A stretch of 64,000 bases of DNA, from contig NZ_CP106951.1 of the NCBI RefSeq assembly GCF_030419005.1, forward strand, positions 2,356,001 to 2,420,000. The letters run 5' to 3'. The stretch comes from Eleftheria terrae. Its GTDB lineage: Bacteria > Pseudomonadota > Gammaproteobacteria > Burkholderiales > Burkholderiaceae_C. Of this stretch, positions 47,817 to 57,417 are shown one piece after another. The notes below the pieces were generated by a model, which did no database searches, had not been told where the DNA came from, and saw only the letters and a list, made by a program, of their open reading frames with translations. Positions within the stretch are counted from its first letter, which is position 1, and each line of letters begins with the position of its first letter. The translations under genes and the position numbers were made by a program.

Positions 47817-50800
47817 TCAGCCGCCCACTGTCGCGTCCTCGGCCTGCCGCGCGAGCACCGGCCGCAAGGCCACGCCGGTATGGCTGCCGGCCGCCACCAC
47901 CGTTTCGGGCGTGCCGCTCACCACCACCCGGCCGCCGTTGACACCACCGTCCGGGCCCAGGTCGACGATCCAGTCGGCCTCGGCGATCACGTCGAGGTCG
48001 TGCTCGATCACCACCACGCTGTGGCCGCCATCCACCAGCCGGTGCAGCACGCGGATCAGCTTCTCGACATCGGCCATGTGCAGGCCCACCGTCGGCTCGT
48101 CCAGCACATAGAGCGTGTGCGGCGCCTTCTGGCCGCGCCGCGTCACGTCGTCACGCACCTTGCTCAGCTCGGTGACGAGCTTGATGCGCTGGGCCTCGCC
48201 GCCGCTCAGCGTCGGCGAGGGCTGTCCCAGCGTCAGGTAGCCCAGGCCGACATCCTTCAGCAGCTGCAGCGGATGCGAGATGTTGGGCATGGAGGCGAAG
48301 AACTCGACCGCCTCGTCCACCTCCATGTTCAGCACGTCGCCGATGCTCTTGCCGCGCCAGGTGACGGCCAGCGTCTCGGCATTGAAGCGCTGCCCATGGC
48401 AGACATCGCACGGCACCTTCACGTCGGGCAGGAAACTCATCTCGATGGTGCGCATGCCCTGCCCCTCGCAGGCATGGCAGCGGCCATCGCCGGTGTTGAA
48501 CGAGAAGCGGGCCGGCGCATAGCCGCGCGCCTTGGCCTCCAGCGTCTCGGCAAACAGCTTGCGGATGGTGTCCCAGAAGCCCACATAAGTGGCCGGGCAG
48601 GAGCGTGGCGTCTTGCCGATGGGGGTCTGGTCGACCTCCAGCACCCGGTCCACCCGTTCCCAGCCCTCGATGCCGGTGCAGCCGCTCCAGGCCGGCAGGC
48701 CCTTGCCGCGGTTGGCGACGATGGCCTGCACATTGGCCAGCAGCACGTCGCGCGCGAGTGTGGACTTGCCGGACCCGCTCACCCCCGTCACCGCCACCAG
48801 CCGCTGCAGCGGCACCCGCACGTCCACCTGCCGCAGGTTGTGCAGGTGGGCGCCGCGCACGGTCAGCGCCGGCGCCTCCTTGGCCACCGCTCGCCGCGGC
48901 TGCAGCGGGTGCACCAGCGGCCGGGCCAGGAAGCGGCCGGTCAGCGAATCGGCATGCGCCCGCAGCTCCTCGGCGGTGCCCTGGGCGATCAGCCGCCCGC
49001 CGCGCTTGCCGGCACCGGGGCCGATGTCGATGATGTGGTCGGCCCGCCGGATGGTGTCCTCGTCATGCTCCACCACCACCAGCGTGTTGCCCTGTTCGCC
49101 CAGCTTGTGCAGCGCGTCCAGCAGGATGTTGTTGTCACGCGGGTGCAGGCCGATGGTCGGCTCGTCCAGCACATAGCACACGCCCTGCAGGTTGGAGCCC
49201 AGCTGCGCCGCCAGCCGGATGCGCTGGGCCTCGCCACCGCTGAGCGTGGGCGCGGCCCGGTCCAGCGTCAGGTAGCCCAGGCCCACTTCGCCCAGGAACT
49301 CCAGCCGGCTGCGGATTTCGACGATGAGGTCGCGTGCGATGGCGGCTTCCCGCCCGTCCAGCTGCAGCCCGGCCACCCAGGCAGCGGCATCGCCCACCGC
49401 GCGCGCTGCGATCTGGGCGATGGATTCGCCACGGAAACGCACCGCCAGCGAGACCGGGTTGAGCCGCGCGCCCTCGCAGCCGGAGCAGGGCTGGTCGGTG
49501 ACGTCTTCCACCTCGGGTTCGGCAAAGGTCTGCTCACGGCCCTTGTTGTCCTCGCGCTGGGTGTCGTCGTAGGCCTTGCGCTGCTCGCGCGTCAGCTCCA
49601 CGCCGGTGCCCACGCAGTCGGTGCACCAGCCGTGCTTGGAGTTGTAGGAGAACATGCGCGGGTCCAGCTCCGGATAGCTGGTGCCGCACACCGGGCAGGC
49701 GCGCTTGGTGGAGAACACCTTGGTCTTGCCGATGCCATCGGTCGGTGTGCCGGCCAGCATCGCGGCACGCAGGCCGTCGAGCGGCGCCAGCAGGTGCATC
49801 ACGCCCTTGCCCAGCTCCAGCGTGCGGGCCAGCAGCGCGCGCAGCTCGGCCTCGTTGTCGGGCCGGATGTCGATGTCACCCACCGGCAGCTCGATGGTGT
49901 GCTCCTTGAAGCGGTCGAGCTTGGGCCAGGGTTCCACCGGCACGAAGTGGCCGTCCACCCGCAGGTGCGTATGGCCCCGGGCCTTGGCCCACTTGGCCAG
50001 GTCGGTGTACAGGCCCTTGCGGTTGATCACCAGCGGCGCGAGCATGCCCACATGCTGGCCCTTGTGGTCGCGCAGCAGCTGGGCGGTGATCGATTCGGGC
50101 GTCTGCGGCCGCACCTCGGCGCCGTCGTGCACGCAGTGCTGCACGCCGAGCTTCACGTACAGCAGGCGCAGGAAGTGGTAGACCTCGGTGGTGGTGGCCA
50201 CCGTGCTCTTGCGGCCGCCGCGTGACAGCCGCTGCTCGATGGCCACCGTGGGCGGGATGCCGTAGACCGCATCCACCTCCGGCCGGCCCGCCGGCTGCAC
50301 GATGCTGCGGGCATAGGCATTGAGCGACTCAAGGTAGCGCCGCTGGCCTTCGTTGAACAGGATGTCGAAGGCCAGCGTCGACTTGCCGGAGCCCGACACC
50401 CCGGTCACCACGCTGAACTTGCCGCGCGGGATGTCCACGTTCATCGACTTGAGGTTGTGCTCCCGCGCATTGACGATGCGGATGGCCTCCTCCCCGGCCT
50501 GCCGCGCGCCGGCGGCGCGCCGCGCCTTCACCAGCGACTGCAGCGGCCGGCCCTCCTCGGCGCGCGGCGCCTCCAGGCCCAGCGCCGCCTCGTACTCGCG
50601 CAGCGCCTGCCCGGTGTGCGAGGTGGCATGCGCCTTCACATCGTCCGGCGTGCCGGTGCACACCAGCTCGCCACCCTGCTCGCCGCCCTCGGGGCCGAGG
50701 TCCACGATCCAGTCGGCCGCCCGGATCACGTCCAGGTTGTGCTCGATCACGATCAGCGAATGGCCGGCGTCCAGCAGCTTGCGGAAGGCCCGCATCAGCT

Positions 50801-53516
50801 TGGCGATGTCGTCGAAGTGCAGCCCGGTGGTCGGCTCGTCGAACAGGAACAGCGTGCCCTTCTTGGCGAGCGCCTGCCGGCTGGCGGTGGCGTTCTTGGC
50901 CGCCTCGGCCAGGAAGCCGGCCAGCTTCAGGCGCTGCGCCTCGCCGCCCGACAGGGTCGGCACCGGCTGGCCCAGCTTGACGTATTCCAGCCCCACGTCC
51001 ACCAGCGGCTGCAGCACGCGCAGCACATCGCGATCGTCCTTGAAGAGCTGGGCGGCTTCGCTCACCGTGAGCTCCAGCACGTCGGACACGCTCAGGCTGC
51101 GCCAGCCTTGCGGGCCCTCGCGGTCGATGCGCACCTCCAGCACCTCGGCACGGTAGCGCTTGCCGTCGCAGTCGGGGCAGCGCAGGTAGACGTCGCTCAG
51201 GAACTGCATCTCCACATGCTCGAAGCCCGAGCCGCCGCAGGTCGGGCAGCGCCCGTCGCCAGCGTTGAAGCTGAACATGCCCGCGCCGTAGCCGCGCTGC
51301 TGCGCCAGCGGGGCGGCGGCGAACAGCACGCGGATCTCGTCGAAGGCGCCGACATAGCTGGCCGGGTTGGAGCGGGCCGTCTTGCCGATGGGCGACTGGT
51401 CGACGAACACCGCGTCGGCGATGCGGTCGGCGTTGAGCAGGCGGTCGTGCTCGCCGGGGCTTTCGGTGGCCTTGCCGAAATGGCGGGCCAGTGCCGGGAA
51501 CAGCACGTCCTGCATCAGGGTCGACTTGCCCGAGCCGCTGACCCCGGTGACGCACACCAGCCGCTGCAGCGGGAACTCGACGCTGACGTTGCGCAGGTTG
51601 TGCTCCCGCACGCCCTCGATGGCGAGCCGGGGTGTGGCCTCGTCCACCAGCCGCCGCATGCCCATGCCGATGCGCTTGCGCGCGCCCAGGTAGGCGCCGG
51701 TCAGGGTGTCGGCCTGGCGCAGCGCCTCGGGCGTGCCGTCGAACACCACCGAGCCGCCGCGCTCGCCGGGGCCGGGGCCCATGTCGAGCACCCGGTCGGC
51801 ATTGAGCATCACGGCCGGGTCGTGCTCCACCACCACCAGCGTGTTGCCGGCGTCGCGCAGCCGGTGCATGGCCTCGACGATGCGGTTCATGTCGCGCGGG
51901 TGCAGGCCGATGCTCGGCTCGTCCAGCACGAACAGGGTGTTCACCAGCGAGGTGCCGAGCGCGGTGGTGAGGTTGATGCGCTGCACCTCGCCGCCCGACA
52001 GGGTGCGGCTCTGGCGGTCCAGCGTGAGGTAGCCCAGACCCACGTCGCAGAGGTACTTCAGGCGGGTGCGGATCTCATCGAGCAGCAGCTTGAGCGCCTC
52101 GTCCAGCATGGAGCTGGGCAGGCTCAGGCTGTCGAAGAAGCGCTTCAGCCGCTCGATCGACAGCATCATCAGGTCATGCAGGCTCAGCCCCGGCAGGCTT
52201 TCGAGCTGCTCGCGCGACCAGGCGGCGCCCACCGGCAGGTGGCGCTGCGCGGGCGGCAGCACGGCATCTGCATCCGCCTTGGAGCCCAGCCGCCACAGCA
52301 GCGACTCGAGCTTCAGCCTGGCGCCGCCGCAGGCGCCACAGGGCGTGTAGCTGCGGTACTTGGACAGCAGCACCCGGATGTGCATCTTGTAGGCCTTGCT
52401 CTCCAGGTATTCGAAGAAGCGCCGGATGCCGTACCACTGCTTGTTCCAGTTGCCGCTCCAGTGCGGCGAGCCCTCGATGACCCAGTGGCGCTGGGCCTCG
52501 CTGAGCTGGTTCCACGCGGTGTCGCGCGGAATGCCGGCCTCGCCGGCGTACTTGAGCAGGTCGTCCTGCGAGTCCTTCCATGCCGGCGTCTGCAGCGGCT
52601 TGATGGCGCCCGAGCGCAGGGTCTTGCGCTGGTCCGGGATGACCAGGCCCCAGTCGACCCCGATCACGCGGCCGAAGCCGCGGCAGGTCTCGCAGGCGCC
52701 AAATGCCGAGTTGAAGGAGAACATGGCCGGGCTGGGCGCGCTGTAGCGCAGCTCGCTGTCCGGGCTGTGCAGGCCGGCCGAGAAGCGCCACACCTCGGGC
52801 TCGCCCTCGTCCTGCAAGGCATAGACGTTCACCCGGCCGCTGCCGCGCTTGAGCGCCACCTCCAGCGCCTCGACCACCCGGGCCTTCTCGGTGCCGGCCA
52901 GGCGGAAGCGGTCGGCCACCACGTCCAGCACCTTGCGCGGGCCGGTGGGGGTGGCCACCTCGCGCTCGGCCTGCACCCGGGTGAAACCGCTGGCCGACAG
53001 CCATTGCTCGATCTCCTCGGGCGTGGTGCCGCCTGGCAGCTCCACCGGGAAGGTGACCACCAGGCGAGGCGCCGCCGCCGCGCTGCGCAGCAGCAGCTCG
53101 GCGTAGATCGACTCCGGGTTGTCCTCGCGCACCGGCTTGGCGTTCTGCCGGTCGAACAGCTGGGCGGCACGGGCGTACAGCAGCTTCAGGTGGTCGTTCA
53201 GCTCGGTCATCGTGCCGACCGTGGAGCGCGAGGTGCGCACCGGATTGGTCTGGTCGATGGCGATGGCCGGCGGCACGCCCTCCACCTTGTCGACCGCCGG
53301 ACGGTCCATGCGGTCGAGGAACTGGCGCGCATACGCGCTGAAGGTCTCGACATAACGCCGCTGGCCCTCGGCATACAGCGTGTCGAACACCAGGCTGGAC
53401 TTGCCCGAGCCCGACGGGCCGGTGACCACGGTCAGTTCGCCGGTCTGGATGTCCAGGTCGAGGTTCTTGAGGTTGTGTTGTCGTGCGCCGCGAATGCGAA
53501 TGACGCCTGAAGTCAT
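47817..53516 (-). CDS. uvrA: Giant UvrA: two complete excinuclease A subunits fused head to tail
   Basis: At 1899 aa this is twice the usual length (about 940 aa). There are four Walker A motifs (about residues 33, 657, 1042 and 1578) and four LSGGE signatures (about 509, 856, 1425 and 1772), so two UvrA copies are joined near residue 1000. UvrA recognises DNA damage in nucleotide excision repair and works as a dimer; the fusion could act as a built-in dimer. In copy 1 the first CxxC of zinc finger 1 is missing (only CETC near 275 remains); copy 2 has both pairs (CPVC and CTDC). Zinc finger 2 is intact in both. Similar long UvrA proteins are known in some Burkholderiales. Confidence 0.93.
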   Translation of the reverse strand: MTSGVIRIRGARQHNLKNLDLDIQTGELTVVTGPSGSGKSSLVFDTLYAEGQRRYVETFSAYARQFLDRMDRPAVDKVEGVPPAIAIDQTNPVRTSRSTVGTMTELNDHLKLLYARAAQLFDRQNAKPVREDNPESIYAELLLRSAAAAPRLVVTFPVELPGGTTPEEIEQWLSASGFTRVQAEREVATPTGPRKVLDVVADRFRLAGTEKARVVEALEVALKRGSGRVNVYALQDEGEPEVWRFSAGLHSPDSELRYSAPSPAMFSFNSAFGACETCRGFGRVIGVDWGLVIPDQRKTLRSGAIKPLQTPAWKDSQDDLLKYAGEAGIPRDTAWNQLSEAQRHWVIEGSPHWSGNWNKQWYGIRRFFEYLESKAYKMHIRVLLSKYRSYTPCGACGGARLKLESLLWRLGSKADADAVLPPAQRHLPVGAAWSREQLESLPGLSLHDLMMLSIERLKRFFDSLSLPSSMLDEALKLLLDEIRTRLKYLCDVGLGYLTLDRQSRTLSGGEVQRINLTTALGTSLVNTLFVLDEPSIGLHPRDMNRIVEAMHRLRDAGNTLVVVEHDPAVMLNADRVLDMGPGPGERGGSVVFDGTPEALRQADTLTGAYLGARKRIGMGMRRLVDEATPRLAIEGVREHNLRNVSVEFPLQRLVCVTGVSGSGKSTLMQDVLFPALARHFGKATESPGEHDRLLNADRIADAVFVDQSPIGKTARSNPASYVGAFDEIRVLFAAAPLAQQRGYGAGMFSFNAGDGRCPTCGGSGFEHVEMQFLSDVYLRCPDCDGKRYRAEVLEVRIDREGPQGWRSLSVSDVLELTVSEAAQLFKDDRDVLRVLQPLVDVGLEYVKLGQPVPTLSGGEAQRLKLAGFLAEAAKNATASRQALAKKGTLFLFDEPTTGLHFDDIAKLMRAFRKLLDAGHSLIVIEHNLDVIRAADWIVDLGPEGGEQGGELVCTGTPDDVKAHATSHTGQALREYEAALGLEAPRAEEGRPLQSLVKARRAAGARQAGEEAIRIVNAREHNLKSMNVDIPRGKFSVVTGVSGSGKSTLAFDILFNEGQRRYLESLNAYARSIVQPAGRPEVDAVYGIPPTVAIEQRLSRGGRKSTVATTTEVYHFLRLLYVKLGVQHCVHDGAEVRPQTPESITAQLLRDHKGQHVGMLAPLVINRKGLYTDLAKWAKARGHTHLRVDGHFVPVEPWPKLDRFKEHTIELPVGDIDIRPDNEAELRALLARTLELGKGVMHLLAPLDGLRAAMLAGTPTDGIGKTKVFSTKRACPVCGTSYPELDPRMFSYNSKHGWCTDCVGTGVELTREQRKAYDDTQREDNKGREQTFAEPEVEDVTDQPCSGCEGARLNPVSLAVRFRGESIAQIAARAVGDAAAWVAGLQLDGREAAIARDLIVEIRSRLEFLGEVGLGYLTLDRAAPTLSGGEAQRIRLAAQLGSNLQGVCYVLDEPTIGLHPRDNNILLDALHKLGEQGNTLVVVEHDEDTIRRADHIIDIGPGAGKRGGRLIAQGTAEELRAHADSLTGRFLARPLVHPLQPRRAVAKEAPALTVRGAHLHNLRQVDVRVPLQRLVAVTGVSGSGKSTLARDVLLANVQAIVANRGKGLPAWSGCTGIEGWERVDRVLEVDQTPIGKTPRSCPATYVGFWDTIRKLFAETLEAKARGYAPARFSFNTGDGRCHACEGQGMRTIEMSFLPDVKVPCDVCHGQRFNAETLAVTWRGKSIGDVLNMEVDEAVEFFASMPNISHPLQLLKDVGLGYLTLGQPSPTLSGGEAQRIKLVTELSKVRDDVTRRGQKAPHTLYVLDEPTVGLHMADVEKLIRVLHRLVDGGHSVVVIEHDLDVIAEADWIVDLGPDGGVNGGRVVVSGTPETVVAAGSHTGVALRPVLARQAEDATVGG

Positions 53517-53864
53517 GGTGGCGGGACTTTCTCGGGGGGTGGCAGGGCCGGGTGGCCAAGGATTCTAGGGAAGCGGCGGCCGGGTGCCCGCCGGCTTGCG
53601 CATGTCCACAAACTTCCGCCTTGTGCGGTGATCAACTCCACGCTTCTCTTGTGTAAAAACCGCCTAAACCTTGAGATTCTTCACATTGAAGATTGGAATC
53701 AATCGGTGACACTGAGGCAGTTGATTTCAAGGTGAAGCGTTGACCGGCAACGCGCGCGCCTGCGCCCTGCCCGCCTCGCCGCGGCCGCGCAGCCGGGCGC
53801 CGGTCGTGCAGCCCACCGTGCCCCCCTCAGCCGGCGCCGTCCGGCGCCTTCACAGAGAAACCGC
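53517..53864. other. 348-bp divergent gap between uvrA and the ABC binding-protein gene
   Basis: The middle of this region is AT-richer than its surroundings (TTGAGATTCTTCACATTGAA, near 53672-53691) and probably holds promoters for both genes. No LexA box (CTG-N10-CAG) was found for uvrA. Nothing else is recognisable. Confidence 0.4.
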
Positions 53865-54983
53865 ATGAACTGCAAACGACTCGCCGCCTGGGCGGCTCTT
53901 GTCCTGGGTCAGCTGGCTGCGGCCGGTGCCCATGCCCAGATCGTGATCGGCCAGACGGCCGGCTTCTCGGGCCCGGTGTCGGCCGGCGTCAAGGAGACCA
54001 CCGACGGGGCCCGCCTGTACATCGACAGCGTCAACGAGCGCGGCGGCATCCATGGCCAGAAGGTGGAGCTGGTCTCGCTGGATGACAAGTTCGAACCGCC
54101 GCTGGCCGCCGAAAACGCCCGCAAACTGATCGTCGAGCGCAAGGCGGTCGCCCTCTTCCTGACCCGCGGCACGCCGCACACCCAGGCGGTGATGCCGCTG
54201 CTGACCGAGCACAAGGTGCCGCTGGTGGGCCCGTCCACCGGCGCGGTGGTGCTGCACGAGCCGGTGCATCCCTTCGTCTTCAACGTGCGCGCCACCTACC
54301 AGCGGGAAGCCGAGCGAGCGGTGCGACACCTGAGCCTGATCGGCATGGACCGCATCGCGGTCGCGCATGTGGACGACTCGTTCGGTGCAGACGCCATGAA
54401 CGGCGCCCTCAAGGGCTTTGCCGGCGTCGGCAAGCAACCGGTGCTGGTGGAGAAGTTCGACCGCACCAAGCCCGAATTGGCGCCCATCGCGCAGAAGGCC
54501 AATGCCGTGAATGCGCAAGCCCTGCTGATCGTGGGGTCCAGCGCCGCGGTCGTGGACGGCACCCGGGCGCTGCGGGCGCTCGGCTCCCGGGCCCAGATCG
54601 TCACGCTGTCCAACAACGCTTCGGCCGGTTTCGTGAAGGCCATGGGCGACCAGGCCCGCGGCACCATCGTGGCCCAGGTGTTTCCTTATGAGCGCTCGAT
54701 CTCGGCGTCCATCGTGAAGGAGGCGCTGGACCTGGTGCGCAGCAAGGGCGGCAGCGACATCTCGCCGGCCATGATGGAGGGCTTCGCTTCCGCCAAGGTG
54801 CTGGTCGAGGCGCTGCGCCGTGCCGGCCCCTCGCCGACCCGCGAGAAGATCGTGACCGCGCTGCACAGCCTGCGCAAGTTCGACCTCGGCGGCATGGAGA
54901 TCAGCTACACCCCGGGCGACCATTCCGGCCTGGACTACGCCGACCTGTCCATCATCGACGACAGCGGCCGCTTCCGCCGCTGA
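53865..54983 (+). CDS. ABC transporter substrate-binding protein (Liv type)
   Basis: This 372-aa periplasmic protein has a signal peptide (about 1-24, ending AGAHA) and the Leu/Ile/Val-binding fold: QTAGFSGPVSAGVKET, a hinge near 135 and PTREKIVTALHSL at the end. It is separate from the binding protein at 61812 and on the opposite strand, beside the alpha/beta hydrolase. It could serve the same Liv transporter (55374-63011) or another one. The ligand is unknown. Confidence 0.9.
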   Translation: MNCKRLAAWAALVLGQLAAAGAHAQIVIGQTAGFSGPVSAGVKETTDGARLYIDSVNERGGIHGQKVELVSLDDKFEPPLAAENARKLIVERKAVALFLTRGTPHTQAVMPLLTEHKVPLVGPSTGAVVLHEPVHPFVFNVRATYQREAERAVRHLSLIGMDRIAVAHVDDSFGADAMNGALKGFAGVGKQPVLVEKFDRTKPELAPIAQKANAVNAQALLIVGSSAAVVDGTRALRALGSRAQIVTLSNNASAGFVKAMGDQARGTIVAQVFPYERSISASIVKEALDLVRSKGGSDISPAMMEGFASAKVLVEALRRAGPSPTREKIVTALHSLRKFDLGGMEISYTPGDHSGLDYADLSIIDDSGRFRR

Positions 54984-55130
54984 TGCGCCGGGGCGACGGG
55001 CAGGCGCGGCGCCGATGGCCGGCGCAGCCGACTCCTCCGCCCGTGCCCTGCACCGGCCCACCCTGGCCCGGGACGCAGCAAGGCTGAGGGTCGGCGGCTC
55101 GAGCGACACCGCCCGAGCGCAGGGACCCAC

Positions 55131-55166
55131 GGCTCAAGCCAGGCGAACGGGCTCAAGCCAGGCGAA
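55131..55166. repeat. Two 17-bp direct repeats
   Basis: GGCTCAAGCCAGGCGAA occurs at 55131-55147 and 55150-55166 (period 19 bp). Each contains the short dyad GGCT-CAA-GCC. It lies in the same noncoding stretch as the 10-bp tandem repeat. Confidence 0.8.
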
Positions 55167-55190
55167 GCGGCCCCGCCCGCGTCTACGGCC

Positions 55191-55248
55191 CCCTGTCGTG
55201 ACCTGTCGTGGCCTGTCGTGGCCTGTCGTGGCCTGTCGTGGCCTGTCG
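55191..55248. repeat. 10-bp tandem repeat, nearly six copies
   Basis: The unit GCCTGTCGTG is repeated almost exactly six times (first copy CCCTGTCGTG, second ACCTGTCGTG, last GCCTGTCGCC truncated). It sits 207 bp after the binding-protein stop and 126 bp before the hydrolase stop, in a 390-bp noncoding gap (54984-55373). Convergent genes flank it. A third small repeat (CATAGCCGGTG at 55318 and 55331) lies nearby. Copy number is likely to vary by slippage. Confidence 0.9.
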
Positions 55249-55373
55249 CCACTTCTCCTGCGCCTCGCGGCGCCAGTTGCCCTCCGCGTTTTCCTGCCGG
55301 CTCACCGCCCCGCGCCTCATAGCCGGTGCGCATAGCCGGTGGGCCTCATGCCTGCAGGCTCCACGGGCCGTGT

Positions 55374-56237
55374 CTAGGCATAGCAAGCGGCGCGCATCTC
55401 GTCTGCCGAGAAGAAGCGCCCGACCATCTCCCACTGCTCAGGCACGTTGAGTGCCGGCGCATGGCCGCAGCCGGGAATGGTGACGGCCACCGCGCAGGGC
55501 CCGCGCAGCCGCATTTCTTCCACCGTCTCGGCCAGCAGCAAGTCGGATTGCTCACCGCGCAGGCACAGCACCGGGATGTCGAGACTGTCGTAGGCCTCCC
55601 ACAGGTCGTAGTCGCGCGGATGGTGGGTGAACTGCAGCGCCATCGCCGGGTCGTAGTGCGTCGTCACCCCGCCACCGGGCAGGCGGCGGGCGGAGGTTTC
55701 GGTCAGGCGCCGCCATTGCGCCTCCGATAACCAGCCAAAGGGCTTGTAGACGGTGCGCAGGAACTCCTCCAGCTCGGTGATGCGGGCAAAACACGGCGGG
55801 TTGCCGGCATAGTCCCGGATGCGGGCGATCGCCGCCTCCGCCAGCCGCGGCCCGTTGTCGTTGAGGATCAGGCGCCGAATTCGGCCCCGCAGCAGCGTCG
55901 CCGCCGCCAGGGTGCCAATGGCACCGCCCATCGAGGTGCCCAGCCAATGGAAACGATCGATGCCCAGCTGGTCCACCAGGGAGGCGGCCAGCTTCACATA
56001 GAAGGACAGTTGGTACTCGCGCACCGGGTCCGGGCTCCATTGCGACAGGCCCCGACCGATCGTGTCCGGACAGATGACACGGTAGCGCGAGGAGAGGTAC
56101 TCGGCCACCTCGTCCATGTCCCGGCTGGTGCGGGCCAATCCGTGCCAGGCAATCACCGTCTCGCGGTGTCGCGCGCCCCATTCGGTGTAGTGGATCTCTC
56201 GACCTTCGCAGACCAGGTAGTGCGAAGTAAAGCTCAT
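55374..56237 (-). CDS. Alpha/beta hydrolase (possible oligomer hydrolase)
   Basis: This 287-aa cytosolic hydrolase has the nucleophile elbow GTSMGG (Ser102), an oxyanion HGLAR (about 32-36), and a C-terminal GCGHAP (His). The acid residue is probably in EQSDLL. No signal peptide is visible. It is the last gene of the Liv-depolymerase operon, 39 bp after livM. In that setting it could cut hydroxybutyrate oligomers after import; that is inference only. Confidence 0.82.
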   Translation of the reverse strand: MSFTSHYLVCEGREIHYTEWGARHRETVIAWHGLARTSRDMDEVAEYLSSRYRVICPDTIGRGLSQWSPDPVREYQLSFYVKLAASLVDQLGIDRFHWLGTSMGGAIGTLAAATLLRGRIRRLILNDNGPRLAEAAIARIRDYAGNPPCFARITELEEFLRTVYKPFGWLSEAQWRRLTETSARRLPGGGVTTHYDPAMALQFTHHPRDYDLWEAYDSLDIPVLCLRGEQSDLLLAETVEEMRLRGPCAVAVTIPGCGHAPALNVPEQWEMVGRFFSADEMRAACYA

Positions 56238-56276
56238 GACATCTTCCTTGCCACGCAGAAGCGGTTCAGTGGGTCC

Positions 56277-57407
56277 TTAGCGAACCGGTGCAGTCTCGGC
56301 GGCTTGCACCGGGGTCGGAGTCGAGGCGGGAGGCGCCATGGACGCGGCCCGCGCCGCCTGGCGAAGCCGGCCGACAATGCCGGACGGGAAGTGGTAGACG
56401 CACAGCACGAACAGCACGCCGAGCCACAACAGCCAGCGGTCTGGCGAGATGAGCTGTGACAGCAGCCCCACCCCCTCCACCGCGCCCGAGGCGGCGCGCA
56501 TCAGGTCCTGCAGGTAGTTCTGGGCCAGCACGAACAGGGCACTGCCGACCACCGCACCGTAGATCGTGCCCATGCCGCCGATGACGACGATCAGCAGGAT
56601 GTCGAGCATGATCTCGAAACTCAACGAGGTGTCCGGGCCGTTGTAGCGCAGCCAGAGCGCGAGCAGGCAGCCCGCCAGCGTCGCGAACAAGGCCGACAGC
56701 ACATTGCTCAGGGTGCGGTAGACCACCGTCCGATAGCCGATGGCCTCGGCCCGGAAGTCGTTCTCGCGGATCGCCTGCAGCACACGTCCGAAAGGCGAAT
56801 TGACGATGCGCAGCATCAACAACACCAAGCCCAGGGCGACAGCGAACACCAGGTAGTAGGTGATCAAGCGGCCATCGACGGTGACACCGAACAGCGGTTG
56901 CGCCAAGGGCTCGAAGCTTGGCGTCAGCCATTCCGGCACCCGGAAGCTCAAGCCGTCCTCGCCGCCAGTGAAATGCGACAGCTGGGAGGCAAAGGTCTGA
57001 AACGCCGAGGCCACGGCCAGCGTGATCATGGCGTAGAACATCGCCTTCACGCGCAGGCTGAACAGCCCGATCACCAGCGACAGCACCAGCGACAGCAGCA
57101 ACGCCAGGCCAGCGCCGGTCCCCAGCGCCAGCCAGTCGGCCCCCATCCGGCTGGAGGCGATGGCCACCCCGTAGGCGCCGATGCCAAAGAACATGGTGTG
57201 CGCGAAGCTGACGATGCCGGTGTAGCCCAGCAGCAGGTCGTAGCTGGCCACCAGCACGATGAAGACCAGGATCTTGGCCGCAACGTTGAGCGACCGGCTG
57301 CCCGGCAGCACAAACGGCACCAGCAGCAGGCCCAGGACGATCAGGACCAGCAGCAGGGCCAGCCAGCGGCTGCGCGGCAGGTCGTGAGACAGCAATTGCT
57401 TGAGCAT
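56277..57407 (-). CDS. livM: Branched-chain-type ABC transporter permease LivM
   Basis: This 376-aa membrane protein has about ten hydrophobic segments and the LivM motif region GFGRVLQAIRENDFRAEAIGY in modified form (SPFGRVLQAIREN). LivM and LivH form the pore of Liv-type importers. It follows livH by 10 bp. The C-terminus is a Pro/Ala tail (PASTPTPVQAAETAPVR). Confidence 0.93.
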   Translation of the reverse strand: MLKQLLSHDLPRSRWLALLLVLIVLGLLLVPFVLPGSRSLNVAAKILVFIVLVASYDLLLGYTGIVSFAHTMFFGIGAYGVAIASSRMGADWLALGTGAGLALLLSLVLSLVIGLFSLRVKAMFYAMITLAVASAFQTFASQLSHFTGGEDGLSFRVPEWLTPSFEPLAQPLFGVTVDGRLITYYLVFAVALGLVLLMLRIVNSPFGRVLQAIRENDFRAEAIGYRTVVYRTLSNVLSALFATLAGCLLALWLRYNGPDTSLSFEIMLDILLIVVIGGMGTIYGAVVGSALFVLAQNYLQDLMRAASGAVEGVGLLSQLISPDRWLLWLGVLFVLCVYHFPSGIVGRLRQAARAASMAPPASTPTPVQAAETAPVR

Positions 57408-57417
57408 GGGACCTTCC

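Noticed and set aside
47518..47817. 99-codon minus-strand frame starting at the uvrA stop (TGATG)
   Set aside because: Start overlap looks like coupling, but the product is Arg/Pro/Ala low complexity with no domain or ribosome site.
50457..53510. 1017-codon plus-strand frame opposite uvrA
   Set aside because: Antisense shadow; the uvrA motifs on the other strand are unambiguous.
53517..53864. LexA box for uvrA
   Set aside because: No CTG-N10-CAG type site was found in the divergent region.
55191..55248. CRISPR-like array
   Set aside because: The unit is only 10 bp, repeats directly with no spacers, and there are no cas genes nearby.
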